DNA from: Pedobacter cryoconitis
Lineage (GTDB): Bacteria > Bacteroidota > Bacteroidia > Sphingobacteriales > Sphingobacteriaceae
Direction: 5' to 3'
Assembly: GCA_019352875.1 (NCBI GenBank)
Contig: JAAAFW010000006.1
Coordinates: 1,457,462-1,521,461 of the forward strand
DNA: 64,000 bases
Part shown: in pieces, positions 15,197 through 23,096 of the stretch
Position numbering within the stretch: position 1 is the first letter of the stretch
Layout: each line of letters begins with the position of its first letter
The notes under the pieces: model-generated
Databases searched by the model: none
Seen by the model: only the letters and a program-made list of their open reading frames with translations
What the model was told of the DNA's origin: nothing
Position numbers and translations under genes: made by a program

Positions 15197-15949
15197 TTAT
15201 TTACCGTTTACTTTCAGCAATTCAATCTCAAAAATAAGTGCGCTGTACGGTGGAATATCTGCACCTGCTCCTCTTTCGCCATAAGCTAGCTGGTAAGGGA
15301 TGAAGAACCTGTATTTTGCGCCAGTCTGCATCAGCTGCATTCCTTCAGTCCATCCTGGTATAACTCTGTCTAGAGAGAGTGATAACGGTGCATTACGGTC
15401 GTAGGAACTGTCAAATTGTTTACCATTAAGTAGTGTTCCTTTATAGTTGACCAGGACAGTATCTGTAGATTTTGGGCTGATCCCGGTTCCAGGAGTAATC
15501 ACCTCGTATTGTAATCCGCTTGCAGTGGTTTTAATACCTTCTTTAGTGCCGTTTTGCTGAAGAAAAGCCTTGCCTTCCTCTATTTCAGCTGAAAATTTAT
15601 TCTCGTTCATTTTTTGGAATAGGTTTGCAATCGCACGCTGACTGTCTTCCTGATTTAGCAGGACCTGTTTTCCAGAGAAAGTTTCTTTCAATCCTCTCAC
15701 TAAAAGATCGTAATTCAGGTCGGTGAGACCGCCACTTTTCAAACTGGCGGCCATCGAAGTACCAAAGGCATAACTCGCGGAATCCAATGTACTCATTGGT
15801 TTTGCCGCAACAGGTGCTGTATGTGTTGATTTAACGCCTGCTTTAGATGCTGTATTACGTACAGGTGCTTTTTTAACCGGTGTTTTAGTCTGGGCAACAG
15901 CTGTATATCCGCAAAAGGGGATCAGGAGCCCGATTAATAGTTTTTTCAT
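15197..15949 (-). CDS. Exported FKBP-type peptidyl-prolyl isomerase
   Basis: A 250-residue isomerase with a signal peptide (MKKLLIGLLIPFCGYTAVAQ), a Lys/Ala/Pro-rich linker (about 21-52), an FkpA/Mip-like N-terminal dimerisation part (SYAFGTSMAASLKSGGLTDLNYDLLVRGL) and a C-terminal FKBP domain from about 140: VLVNYKGTLLNGKQFDSS, VIPGWTEGMQLMQTGAKYRFFIPYQLAYGERG, and the closing PPYSALIFEIELLKV. It would speed proline isomerisation in periplasmic or outer-membrane proteins. It is downstream of ndk on the same strand, separated by a terminator-like hairpin. Confidence 0.93.
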   Translation of the reverse strand: MKKLLIGLLIPFCGYTAVAQTKTPVKKAPVRNTASKAGVKSTHTAPVAAKPMSTLDSASYAFGTSMAASLKSGGLTDLNYDLLVRGLKETFSGKQVLLNQEDSQRAIANLFQKMNENKFSAEIEEGKAFLQQNGTKEGIKTTASGLQYEVITPGTGISPKSTDTVLVNYKGTLLNGKQFDSSYDRNAPLSLSLDRVIPGWTEGMQLMQTGAKYRFFIPYQLAYGERGAGADIPPYSALIFEIELLKVNGK

Positions 15950-15992
15950 GGATGTTTAGGAGGGGTTGATGGCTGATAGGATGGTTTCATGC

Positions 15993-16025
15993 AAAACAAG
16001 CACCCTTTTTGGAGGTGCCTGTTTT
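15993..16025 (-). terminator. Terminator-like hairpin after ndk
   Basis: A 12-bp stem (15993-16004 with 16014-16025; one G-U) with a 9-nt loop lies 24 nt after the ndk stop on the minus strand. The T-tract within the stem end is short, so strength is uncertain. Confidence 0.6.
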
Positions 16026-16049
16026 GTTATTCTGTAGTTATGGAAATGC

Positions 16050-16469
16050 CTAGAAACGCTCATCTGCAGTAAAGAAGAAATCTCCTTCAATTGCAGCATT
16101 TTCGTCTGAGTCAGAACCGTGAACAGCATTTGCATCGATCGATTTAGCATATTTTTGACGGATAGTTCCTTCAGCAGCTTCAGCAGGATTAGTTGCGCCG
16201 ATTAATTTTCTGAAATCTTCGATAGCGTTGTCTTTTTCTAAAATTGCAGCAACGATAGGTCCTGAAGACATAAAGTTTACAAGATCTCCGTAAAAAGGAC
16301 GGTCTTTATGAACTTCATAAAATTTTCCAGCTGTTTCAGCAGTTAGTTTTGTGTATTTTAAAGCAACGATTTTAAAACCTGCAGCAGTAATGTCATTGAT
16401 AATTGCTCCGATATGTCCGTTTGCTACTGCATCTGGCTTAATCATTGTAAATGTTCTGTTTGTAGTCAT
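16050..16469 (-). CDS. ndk: Nucleoside diphosphate kinase
   Basis: Transfers the terminal phosphate from ATP to other nucleoside diphosphates through a phospho-histidine. The family pattern is complete: [10 protein letters not shown] at the start, the Kpn-loop region [26 protein letters not shown], and the active His in [12 protein letters not shown] (H117). The C-terminus FFFTADERF is typical of the Bacteroidota form. At 139 residues the size is normal. A -7 box is found 19 nt upstream of the ATG. Confidence 0.97.
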   Translation of the reverse strand: MTTNRTFTMIKPDAVANGHIGAIINDITAAGFKIVALKYTKLTAETAGKFYEVHKDRPFYGDLVNFMSSGPIVAAILEKDNAIEDFRKLIGATNPAEAAEGTIRQKYAKSIDANAVHGSDSDENAAIEGDFFFTADERF

Positions 16470-16488
16470 CTTTGTGTTATTTATTTTG

Positions 16489-16496
16489 CAAAATTA
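16489..16496 (-). promoter_or_regulatory. -7 box of ndk
   Basis: CAAAATTA on plus reads TAATTTTG on minus, matching TAnnTTTG, 19 nt before the ndk ATG. Confidence 0.45.
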
Positions 16497-16557
16497 CATT
16501 TTCTACGCTTAATATTAAACATCAAATTATATACGAATCATTTCATCATTAAATTAT

Positions 16558-16565
16558 TAGCTTTG
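16558..16565 (+). promoter_or_regulatory. -7 box of the DHH phosphoesterase gene
   Basis: TAGCTTTG, an exact TAnnTTTG match, ends 12 nt before the ATG at 16578. It supports this start over the longer open frame from 16413, which would overlap ndk. Confidence 0.5.
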
Positions 16566-16577
16566 CAGCGAAAAAAT

Positions 16578-17588
16578 ATGCTATCCCTTCCAGAACTTCA
16601 GTCATTGCTTGCCACGCCGCAGCAAATTGTAATTACAACACATCATAAACCGGATGGCGATGCTATGGGTTCATCTCTTGGCTTATACGCTTATCTGATA
16701 CAAAAAGGTCATCACGTAAAAGTGATTACACCAACGGATTATCCTTACTTCCTACACTGGTTGCCTAATAACTCAGACGTTATTATCTATACTGAGGCGA
16801 AGGAACATGCAGAAAAGCTAGTTAGTGAGGCTTCATTGGTATTCTGTCTTGATTTTAATACGCTCAGCAGGATCAATGAACTTGGAGAAGTAATTCGTAG
16901 TGCATCTGCTTATAAAGTAATGATTGATCATCACCTTGATCCGGAAGATTTTGATGATTATCGTCACTGGAATATAAATGCCTGTGCTGCTGCGCAGCTT
17001 GTTTATGATTTTATTGTAAATGTATTGCAAGACGGCGCCCTGATGAACAAAGATATAGCGACTTGTCTGTACACTGGTATTATGACAGATTCGGGCAGCT
17101 TCCGTTTCCCTTCTGCAACATCGGCAGTTTACAGAATTGGTGCAGATCTGATTGATGCGGGTGCAGAACACTGGAGAATCCACCAGCTGGTCTATGATAA
17201 CGCTACAGAAAATCGTTTGCGTTTCCTGGGCAACTGTCTGACCAATAAACTGGAGATTCTGCGTGAATATAATACTGCTATTATTACCGTAACAGCAGAA
17301 GAATTGAAACGGTTTGAAATTGTGACTGGTGATACTGAGGGTATTGTGAATTATGCTTTATCAGTTAACGGAATTAGACTGGCTGCATTTATCATTGAAA
17401 GAACTGATAAAGTTAAATTATCTTTGCGCTCGACAGGTGATTTTCCAGCGAATGAAATATGTAATAAATATTTTAGCGGTGGCGGACATAGAAATGCTGC
17501 TGGTGGGGTATCAGATATGAATCTGGAAGATACAGTGGCACATTTTAAAGCTATACTTCCCGAATATAAAACGCAGTTATTACAATAA
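16578..17588 (+). CDS. DHH/DHHA1 phosphoesterase, NrnA-like
   Basis: A 336-residue bifunctional oligoribonuclease/3'-phosphoadenosine 5'-phosphate phosphatase-type enzyme. The metal-binding motifs of the DHH domain are present: HKPDGDAMGSSLGLY near 25, FCLDFNTLSR near 90, the name-giving DHH in VMIDHHLDPEDF near 115, and YTGIMTDSGSFRFPS near 155. The DHHA1 substrate-binding domain follows, ending with the conserved GGGHRNAAGG near 300. Degradation of 2-5-nt RNA remnants or cyclic dinucleotide products (pGpG, pApA) are both possible in this family and cannot be separated by sequence. It runs divergently from ndk. Confidence 0.92.
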   Translation: MLSLPELQSLLATPQQIVITTHHKPDGDAMGSSLGLYAYLIQKGHHVKVITPTDYPYFLHWLPNNSDVIIYTEAKEHAEKLVSEASLVFCLDFNTLSRINELGEVIRSASAYKVMIDHHLDPEDFDDYRHWNINACAAAQLVYDFIVNVLQDGALMNKDIATCLYTGIMTDSGSFRFPSATSAVYRIGADLIDAGAEHWRIHQLVYDNATENRLRFLGNCLTNKLEILREYNTAIITVTAEELKRFEIVTGDTEGIVNYALSVNGIRLAAFIIERTDKVKLSLRSTGDFPANEICNKYFSGGGHRNAAGGVSDMNLEDTVAHFKAILPEYKTQLLQ

Positions 17589-17695
17589 AGGAGTTATTAC
17601 AAAATCTATTCATACATTGATGAAACCTGCACGGGATTAAAACAGAGGTTCCCGGCAGACATCATAAAAACTAAAAAAAAAACAAATATATTCTG

Positions 17696-18670
17696 ATGAA
17701 AAAATCATTCATTATTCTTGTAGCTGCCACGGTTGGTCTTGGCGCTTGTAACAACTTTAAAAAAGGTCCGGGTGGCCTGATGTACCAGATCCACAAAACC
17801 GAAGGAAAAGATAAGATTGTTGAAGGCGATATTATTAAAATCAATGCAATTCAGAAAACTGAAAAGGATTCGGTAACCAGCAGTACATATGATATTCAGC
17901 AACCAGCTGTTTTTCCTGTTTCCAAGAAACAATGGGATGGTGACATTTCTGACGCCCTGATGTTATTGGCAGAAGGTGATAGTGCTACTTTTAAAATTGA
18001 CCTGGATTCAATGGCTAAACATTCTAATCAGCCAAAACCAGCTACGCAGAAAGACAGATATATGGTGTTTACTGTGAAAATCGAAAAAGTAATGCATAAA
18101 GCTGCTGGAGAAGCAGATTCAGTATTCCAGAAAAAAGCAACTGAATTCTTCCAGAAAGATTTTCAGGAAACTGTAGCTAAACATAAAGCTGCTGAAACAG
18201 GTAAGATCAAGAAGTTTATTGATGATAACAAACTGAAAGTTCAAACTACAGCATCAGGATTACAATATGTGATTACTGCACCTGGTGACGCGCAGAGAGC
18301 TGGTCTTACTGATACTTTAATGGTAAACTACACAGGTAAATTACTTCCTAAGAAGTCTGATGGAAAAGATAATATTTTCGATACAAGTGTAGAATCTATT
18401 GCAAAACAAGCGGGAAAAGATAATCCAATGGCTCAATACGGTCCTCGTCCTTTCACTTTAGGAAGAGCAATCCCAGGATTTGATGAAGGTCTTAAACTGA
18501 TTGGTAAAGGTGGTAAAATTACTATGATTATCCCTTCTCAGTTAGCTTATGGTGAGGGTGGTATGCCACAAGCTGGTATCACACCGTTTTCGCCATTAGC
18601 TTTCGACGTAGAAATCACAGATATTAAGAAAGCAGCGGCAGCTCCGGCAGCGCCAGCTAAGAAACCATAA
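17696..18670 (+). CDS. FKBP-type isomerase lipoprotein with a degenerate second FKBP unit
   Basis: A 324-residue lipoprotein (lipobox LGAC, Cys18). Two FKBP-like units can be seen. The first (about 28-135: VEGDIIKINAIQ, then DALMLLAEGDSATFKIDLDSM) lacks the aromatic active-site residues and is probably a chaperone or dimerisation unit. A helical linker (about 140-180, rich in Lys/Glu) leads to the second, active-looking domain (LMVNYTGKLL, IFDTS, AIPGFDEGLKLIGKGGKITMIIPSQLAYGEGG, PLAFDVEITDI). The tail is Ala/Pro/Lys-rich. Lipidation would place it on the inner or outer membrane. A strong terminator follows. Confidence 0.9.
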   Translation: MKKSFIILVAATVGLGACNNFKKGPGGLMYQIHKTEGKDKIVEGDIIKINAIQKTEKDSVTSSTYDIQQPAVFPVSKKQWDGDISDALMLLAEGDSATFKIDLDSMAKHSNQPKPATQKDRYMVFTVKIEKVMHKAAGEADSVFQKKATEFFQKDFQETVAKHKAAETGKIKKFIDDNKLKVQTTASGLQYVITAPGDAQRAGLTDTLMVNYTGKLLPKKSDGKDNIFDTSVESIAKQAGKDNPMAQYGPRPFTLGRAIPGFDEGLKLIGKGGKITMIIPSQLAYGEGGMPQAGITPFSPLAFDVEITDIKKAAAAPAAPAKKP

Positions 18671-18698
18671 TATTTAAACGAATATTTAGCGTATATAC

Positions 18699-18732
18699 AA
18701 ACCCTGTCCGGTATTCCGGACAGGGTTTTTTT
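18699..18732 (+). terminator. Terminator after the FKBP lipoprotein gene
   Basis: A perfect 13-bp stem (18699-18711 with 18716-18728) and a TATT loop, followed by more T. The -7 box of the next gene starts 3 nt after the T-run. Confidence 0.93.
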
Positions 18733-18734
18733 AT

Positions 18735-18742
18735 TAACTTTG
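18735..18742 (+). promoter_or_regulatory. -7 box of tatD
   Basis: TAACTTTG, an exact TAnnTTTG match, ends 3 nt before the tatD ATG, so the mRNA should be leaderless or nearly so. Confidence 0.55.
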
Positions 18743-18745
18743 AAC

Positions 18746-19513
18746 ATGCTTTTAACAGATACGCATACACATTTATACTATGAAACGGATAAAGAAAAAC
18801 AGGCTGAACTGATGCAGCGATGCCTGGATAACCAGATCGGACGATTGTTTCTTCCGAACGTAGATCTGGATTCTGTTTCTAAAATTGATCAGCTTGTTTC
18901 CCGTTACCCGGAAAATTGTTTTGCTATGAGCGGGTTACATCCCTGTGATGTTAAGCCCGGATACGAACCTGTACTGGATCAGCTTTATGCAGGAATCGGC
19001 GGACGCAATATTTGCGCAATAGGAGAAATTGGTATTGATCTCTATTGGGATAAAACGACGTTGAATATACAACGGGATGCCTTTTTAAGACAAATAGGCT
19101 GGGCGAAAGAACTCGGCCTTCCGATAGTTATTCACTGCAGGGAGGCCTTCGATGAAGTATTCGAAGTACTGGAAGCCGAAAGAGGTCCGGAACTACGCGG
19201 CATCCTGCATTGTTTTACAGGTAACCTCGATCAAGCAAAAAGGACGATAGATCTTGGCTTCTATCTGGGAATTGGTGGTGTAGTCACTTATAAAAAAGCA
19301 GGTCTTGATGCAGTTCTTGAAGGAATATCTCCTGAGCACCTGGTGCTGGAGACTGATTCTCCATATCTCGCCCCTGTACCGTTTCGGGGAAAGCCGAATG
19401 AAAGCAGTTATTTGATTCACGTAGCTCAGCGTGTTGCCGATATTTACCAGCTTAGCCTGGAGGAAATAGCCCGTATCACAACGGAAAACTCTATTAAAAT
19501 TTTTAACAGATAG
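18746..19513 (+). CDS. tatD: TatD-family metal-dependent deoxyribonuclease
   Basis: A 255-residue TIM-barrel hydrolase. Metal ligands are visible in DTHTHLYY at the N-terminus, GEIGIDLYWD near 90, VIHCREA near 130, HCFTG near 155 and LETDSPYLAP near 205. The family acts on DNA ends (3'-5' exonuclease, repair of oxidative damage) or on D-aminoacyl-tRNA in some members; the exact substrate is not fixed. A TTG codon two positions upstream opens the frame, but the ATG at 18746 is chosen because the TTG is part of the promoter box. The asparaginase gene follows after 4 nt. Confidence 0.93.
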   Translation: MLLTDTHTHLYYETDKEKQAELMQRCLDNQIGRLFLPNVDLDSVSKIDQLVSRYPENCFAMSGLHPCDVKPGYEPVLDQLYAGIGGRNICAIGEIGIDLYWDKTTLNIQRDAFLRQIGWAKELGLPIVIHCREAFDEVFEVLEAERGPELRGILHCFTGNLDQAKRTIDLGFYLGIGGVVTYKKAGLDAVLEGISPEHLVLETDSPYLAPVPFRGKPNESSYLIHVAQRVADIYQLSLEEIARITTENSIKIFNR

Positions 19514-19517
19514 TTTA

Positions 19518-20534
19518 ATGACTAAAATTCTTATCATCTATACAGGTGGAACTATTGGAATGGTAAATAATCCCCTGACAGGGGCACTTATACCATTTGA
19601 TTTTGCGCAAATTCAGCAGAATGTGCCTGAACTGGCCAGGTTGAATTATCAGATTGGCGTACATTCTTTTGACCCGATTATGGATTCTTCGAATATGGAT
19701 CCGTCAGTATGGGCAGAGATTGCACGGATTATTAAATCCGAGTATGAAAGTTATGACGGCTTTGTAGTGTTACACGGTTCTGATACAATGGCTTTTACAG
19801 CCAGTGCATTAAGTTTTATGCTGGAGAACTTGGATAAACCGGTAGTTTTAACCGGATCCCAGCTGCCTATCGGAGAGATCCGTACCGATGCGAAGGAGAA
19901 TCTGATCACTGCGCTCGAGATTGTTGCGACGAAGGATGATGGAGTAGCAATGGTTCCTGAGGTATGTATTTACTTTGATTATCAGTTGTTTCGTGGTAAC
20001 CGCTCCATTAAATACAATTCTGAGAAATTTGAAGCTTTCCAATCTCCAAATTATCATATACTGGCCGAGGCAGGAGTGAATCTATCCTTCTATACGAATT
20101 ATATTTTGCCACATCCGAAAGGTAAGCTGGAAGTACAATCCAATTTCAATGCAAATATCGGGGTTCTGAAGATGTATCCTGGTATTACAGCGCAAGCTGT
20201 GCAAGCCGTGACACGATCGGGTGTAGATGCTATAGTCATGGAAACCTTTGGTTCCGGAAATACGACAACAGCCAGCTGGTTTATTGAAAGTTTGCAGGAA
20301 GCACTGGATCATGGTAAACTGATTATTGATATCTCCCAGTGTCAGGGTGGTTCAGTTGAACTTGGTAAGTATGAGACCAGTAAGAAATTACAGCAGATGG
20401 GTATTGTAAGCGGTTACGATATGACTTTTGAAGCTACAGTAACCAAACTGATGTATTTGATGGGCAAAGGATTAACTACCACTGAAATTGCAGGCTTGAT
20501 GGAACAAAATCTCCGGGGAGAACTGACTGCTTAG
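19518..20534 (+). CDS. ansA: Type I L-asparaginase
   Basis: Hydrolyses asparagine to aspartate and ammonia. The 338-residue sequence has the two catalytic Thr motifs: YTGGTIGM near residue 8-15 and VVLHGSDTMAFTASALSFML near 90. Further conserved segments are LTGSQLPIGEIRTDAKENL and the C-terminal ETFGSGNTTT. There is no signal peptide, as expected for the cytoplasmic type I enzyme. It is 4 nt behind tatD and likely in its operon. The family also includes the amidotransferase subunit GatD, but the lack of an N-terminal GatD domain speaks for asparaginase. Confidence 0.93.
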   Translation: MTKILIIYTGGTIGMVNNPLTGALIPFDFAQIQQNVPELARLNYQIGVHSFDPIMDSSNMDPSVWAEIARIIKSEYESYDGFVVLHGSDTMAFTASALSFMLENLDKPVVLTGSQLPIGEIRTDAKENLITALEIVATKDDGVAMVPEVCIYFDYQLFRGNRSIKYNSEKFEAFQSPNYHILAEAGVNLSFYTNYILPHPKGKLEVQSNFNANIGVLKMYPGITAQAVQAVTRSGVDAIVMETFGSGNTTTASWFIESLQEALDHGKLIIDISQCQGGSVELGKYETSKKLQQMGIVSGYDMTFEATVTKLMYLMGKGLTTTEIAGLMEQNLRGELTA

Positions 20535-20626
20535 TAAGCGGAATGTAAATTGTCTGGCCGAAAACAGAGATCGGAACGGAATTAGCTAATTTGCACTCTG
20601 CAGGATATTCCCATAATAAAAGAGAA

Positions 20627-22048
20627 ATGAAAATAGAGCAAATCTATACAGGCTGTCTGGCCGAAGCAGCTTATTATATCGAGAGTAACGGGGAGGCAGC
20701 CATTATTGACCCTCTTCGCGAAGTAACACCATACCTAAAGAAAGCGGCTAAAGACGGGGCTAAAATAAAGTACATTTTTGAGACGCATTTTCATGCTGAT
20801 TTTGTCTCTGGTCATGTTGATCTGAGCAAGCAGTCAGGTGCAGAAATTATATATGGCCCGACGGCGCAGACTGACTTTGATGCACATATTGCCACCGATG
20901 GAGAGATCTTCGAAGTAGGCAATCTTCAGATTACAGTATTGCATACCCCTGGTCATACACCGGAGTCCACAACTTACCTCCTTAAAGACGAATCTGGCGA
21001 ACCTTATTGCATTTTTACCGGCGACACCCTGTTTATAGGGGATGTTGGCCGTCCGGATCTTGTGCAGAAAGGAAACCAGACTATGGAAGATATGGCGAGT
21101 ACATTATATGATTCCCTGCAAACAAAAATACTTACACTTCCAGACCATATTCTCGTTTATCCGGCTCACGGAGCAGGATCTGCATGCGGCAAAAATATGA
21201 GTAAGGAAACCTTCGATACCCTCGGCAACCAAAGAAAAGTTAATTATGCCCTAATGGCCGGATCCCGTGAGGATTTTGTAGCACAGGTGACCGATGGAAT
21301 TCTACCGCCACCACAATACTTTGCCAAGAATGCAGCAATTAACAAAGCAGGTTATGAAAGTTTTGATCAGGTGAGAGAAAAAGGGATGGTTCCAATGGAT
21401 CCGGTAGAATTTGAATTTACTGCCGAACAACATGGAGCTTTAATTATTGATACCAGGGCGCCGCAGGATTTTGCTGCTGGTTTTATTCCGACGTCTATTA
21501 ATATCGGTTTAAACGGCCAGTTTGCTCCATGGGTGGGCGCATTGATTACCGATTTGCATCAACCACTTTTGCTCGTTGTAGACGAAGGTAAAGCAGAAGA
21601 AGCAATTACCAGGTTATCCAGAGTTGGCTACGACCAGACGATTGGATTTCTGGATGGCGGTATCGCTGCCTGGAAAAGTGCGGGTAAAGAGACAGATCAG
21701 ATTCACTCGGTGAGTGCTTCAGATTTTGAAAAGGAGATGCTGTCAAATCCTGGTACAGCTATTATTGATGTTAGAAAACCGGGAGAATTCGAATCAGGTC
21801 ATTTGGTCGCGGGCGAAAGCCGTCCTCTGGATTATATCAATGACTGGACCGGGGAACTGAAAAGGAACGAAAAATACTTTATCCACTGTGCCGGAGGTTA
21901 CCGGTCGATGATAGCTGCTTCTATTCTGAAAGCGCGTGGAATAAATGAAGTGGTAGACGTTCAGGGAGGATACGGTGCCATTAAGTCAACCGGACTGTTA
22001 CGTTCTGATTCTTGTCCTGAAACATCTTCAGCCTGTAGTAATGGATAA
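20627..22048 (+). CDS. CstB-like persulfide dioxygenase-rhodanese fusion
   Basis: A 473-residue three-part protein. The metallo-beta-lactamase domain (about 1-235) has the ETHE1-type mono-iron site: THFHADFVSGH, HTPGHTPEST and FTGDTLFIGDVGRPDL, with YPAHGAGSACG near the end. A rhodanese-like domain follows (about 265-355, DTRAPQDFAAGFIP...FLDGGIAAW) without an active Cys. The last rhodanese (about 370-465) has the active loop HCAGGYRS. This order, dioxygenase-pseudorhodanese-rhodanese, is that of staphylococcal CstB, which turns low-molecular-weight thiol persulfides into thiosulfate. The tail has two extra Cys (SDSCPETSSACSNG). The start at 20627 precedes MKIEQIYTGCLAEA. The ypdA-like gene overlaps the last 8 bp. 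Confidence 0.92.
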   Translation: MKIEQIYTGCLAEAAYYIESNGEAAIIDPLREVTPYLKKAAKDGAKIKYIFETHFHADFVSGHVDLSKQSGAEIIYGPTAQTDFDAHIATDGEIFEVGNLQITVLHTPGHTPESTTYLLKDESGEPYCIFTGDTLFIGDVGRPDLVQKGNQTMEDMASTLYDSLQTKILTLPDHILVYPAHGAGSACGKNMSKETFDTLGNQRKVNYALMAGSREDFVAQVTDGILPPPQYFAKNAAINKAGYESFDQVREKGMVPMDPVEFEFTAEQHGALIIDTRAPQDFAAGFIPTSINIGLNGQFAPWVGALITDLHQPLLLVVDEGKAEEAITRLSRVGYDQTIGFLDGGIAAWKSAGKETDQIHSVSASDFEKEMLSNPGTAIIDVRKPGEFESGHLVAGESRPLDYINDWTGELKRNEKYFIHCAGGYRSMIAASILKARGINEVVDVQGGYGAIKSTGLLRSDSCPETSSACSNG

Positions 22049-23021
22049 GTATGATATACTGATCGTTGGTGCCGGACCGATAGGGATGGCTTGTGCAATA
22101 GAGGCGCAGCGCACCGGCCTTTCATACGTTATTGTGGAAAAAGGTGCATTGGTAAACAGTTTGTTCAACTATCCTGTTTTTATGACCTTTTTTTCTACTT
22201 CGCAGAAGCTGGAGATTGGGGAAGTACCATTTGTCAGTATTAATCCTAAACCTAACCGAAATGAGGCTGTGGAATACTACCGTCGTGTAGCGGAGAAGTT
22301 TGCTTTAAATATTCGTTTGTTTGAACGGGTTGAGCTGGTCGAAAAATCAGATGTTGCTTTAGGCGGCAGTTTCCGCGTAAAAACATCTAAAAGCACCTAT
22401 CAGGTTAGAAAGGTTATTATTGCAACTGGTTTCTACGACATTCCATTACTCATGAATATCCCCGGTGAGGGGCTTCCTCAGGTGACGCACTATTATAAAG
22501 ACCCGCATCTTTATGCTTTTCAGCGTGTGGTTGTGGTTGGTGCTAATAATTCTGCAATAGATGCAGCATTGGAAACCTATCGTAAGGGAGCACAGGTTAC
22601 TTTGGTGATACGTGGTGGAGAGATCGGTTCCTATGTAAAATACTGGGTCAGACCAGATATCGAAAATAGGATTAAAGAGGGGGCTATTAAGGTGTATTTT
22701 CATTCAGAATTAACTGAAATCCGCGAAGGTGAGGTAACTATACATACTCCTGATGGCGATATACTACTGGAGAATGACTTTGTAATCGCTATGACAGGAT
22801 ACCAGCCTGATTTTGGTATGCTCGAACGTCTGGGTGTTCAGCTGGCTGATACGGAAAAGCATGAACCAGCGTATAATGACGAAACGATGGAGACCATTTT
22901 GCCTGGTTTGTATCTGGCAGGAGTTGTTTGTGGAGGAAGAGACACACATCAATGGTTTATTGAGAACTCCAGAGTACACGCAGCACAAATTATCAGGCAT
23001 ATTTCCACCGAAATCCTTTAA
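22041..23021 (+). CDS. ypdA: YpdA-family bacillithiol disulfide reductase
   Basis: A 326-residue FAD/NADPH oxidoreductase of the YpdA (Bdr) family, which reduces oxidised bacillithiol. It has the FAD-binding VGAGPIGMACAIEA at the N-terminus, then the family block NYPVFMTFFSTSQKLEIG, an NADPH-binding VVVGANNSAIDAALETYRKGA near 155, and MTGYQPDFGML and LYLAGVVCGGRDTHQWFIENSRVHA near the end. The start (MDKYDILIVG) overlaps the stop of the CstB-like gene by 8 bp, so the two proteins are made together: one removes thiol persulfides, the other keeps the thiol reduced. Confidence 0.93.
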   Translation: MDKYDILIVGAGPIGMACAIEAQRTGLSYVIVEKGALVNSLFNYPVFMTFFSTSQKLEIGEVPFVSINPKPNRNEAVEYYRRVAEKFALNIRLFERVELVEKSDVALGGSFRVKTSKSTYQVRKVIIATGFYDIPLLMNIPGEGLPQVTHYYKDPHLYAFQRVVVVGANNSAIDAALETYRKGAQVTLVIRGGEIGSYVKYWVRPDIENRIKEGAIKVYFHSELTEIREGEVTIHTPDGDILLENDFVIAMTGYQPDFGMLERLGVQLADTEKHEPAYNDETMETILPGLYLAGVVCGGRDTHQWFIENSRVHAAQIIRHISTEIL

Positions 23022-23096
23022 ATCTCATTTTTAGAATGCATTAAAGCCGGCAATTAGCCGATTTTAATTAAGTTTGCCCATTAATTTTAGCGTTGA

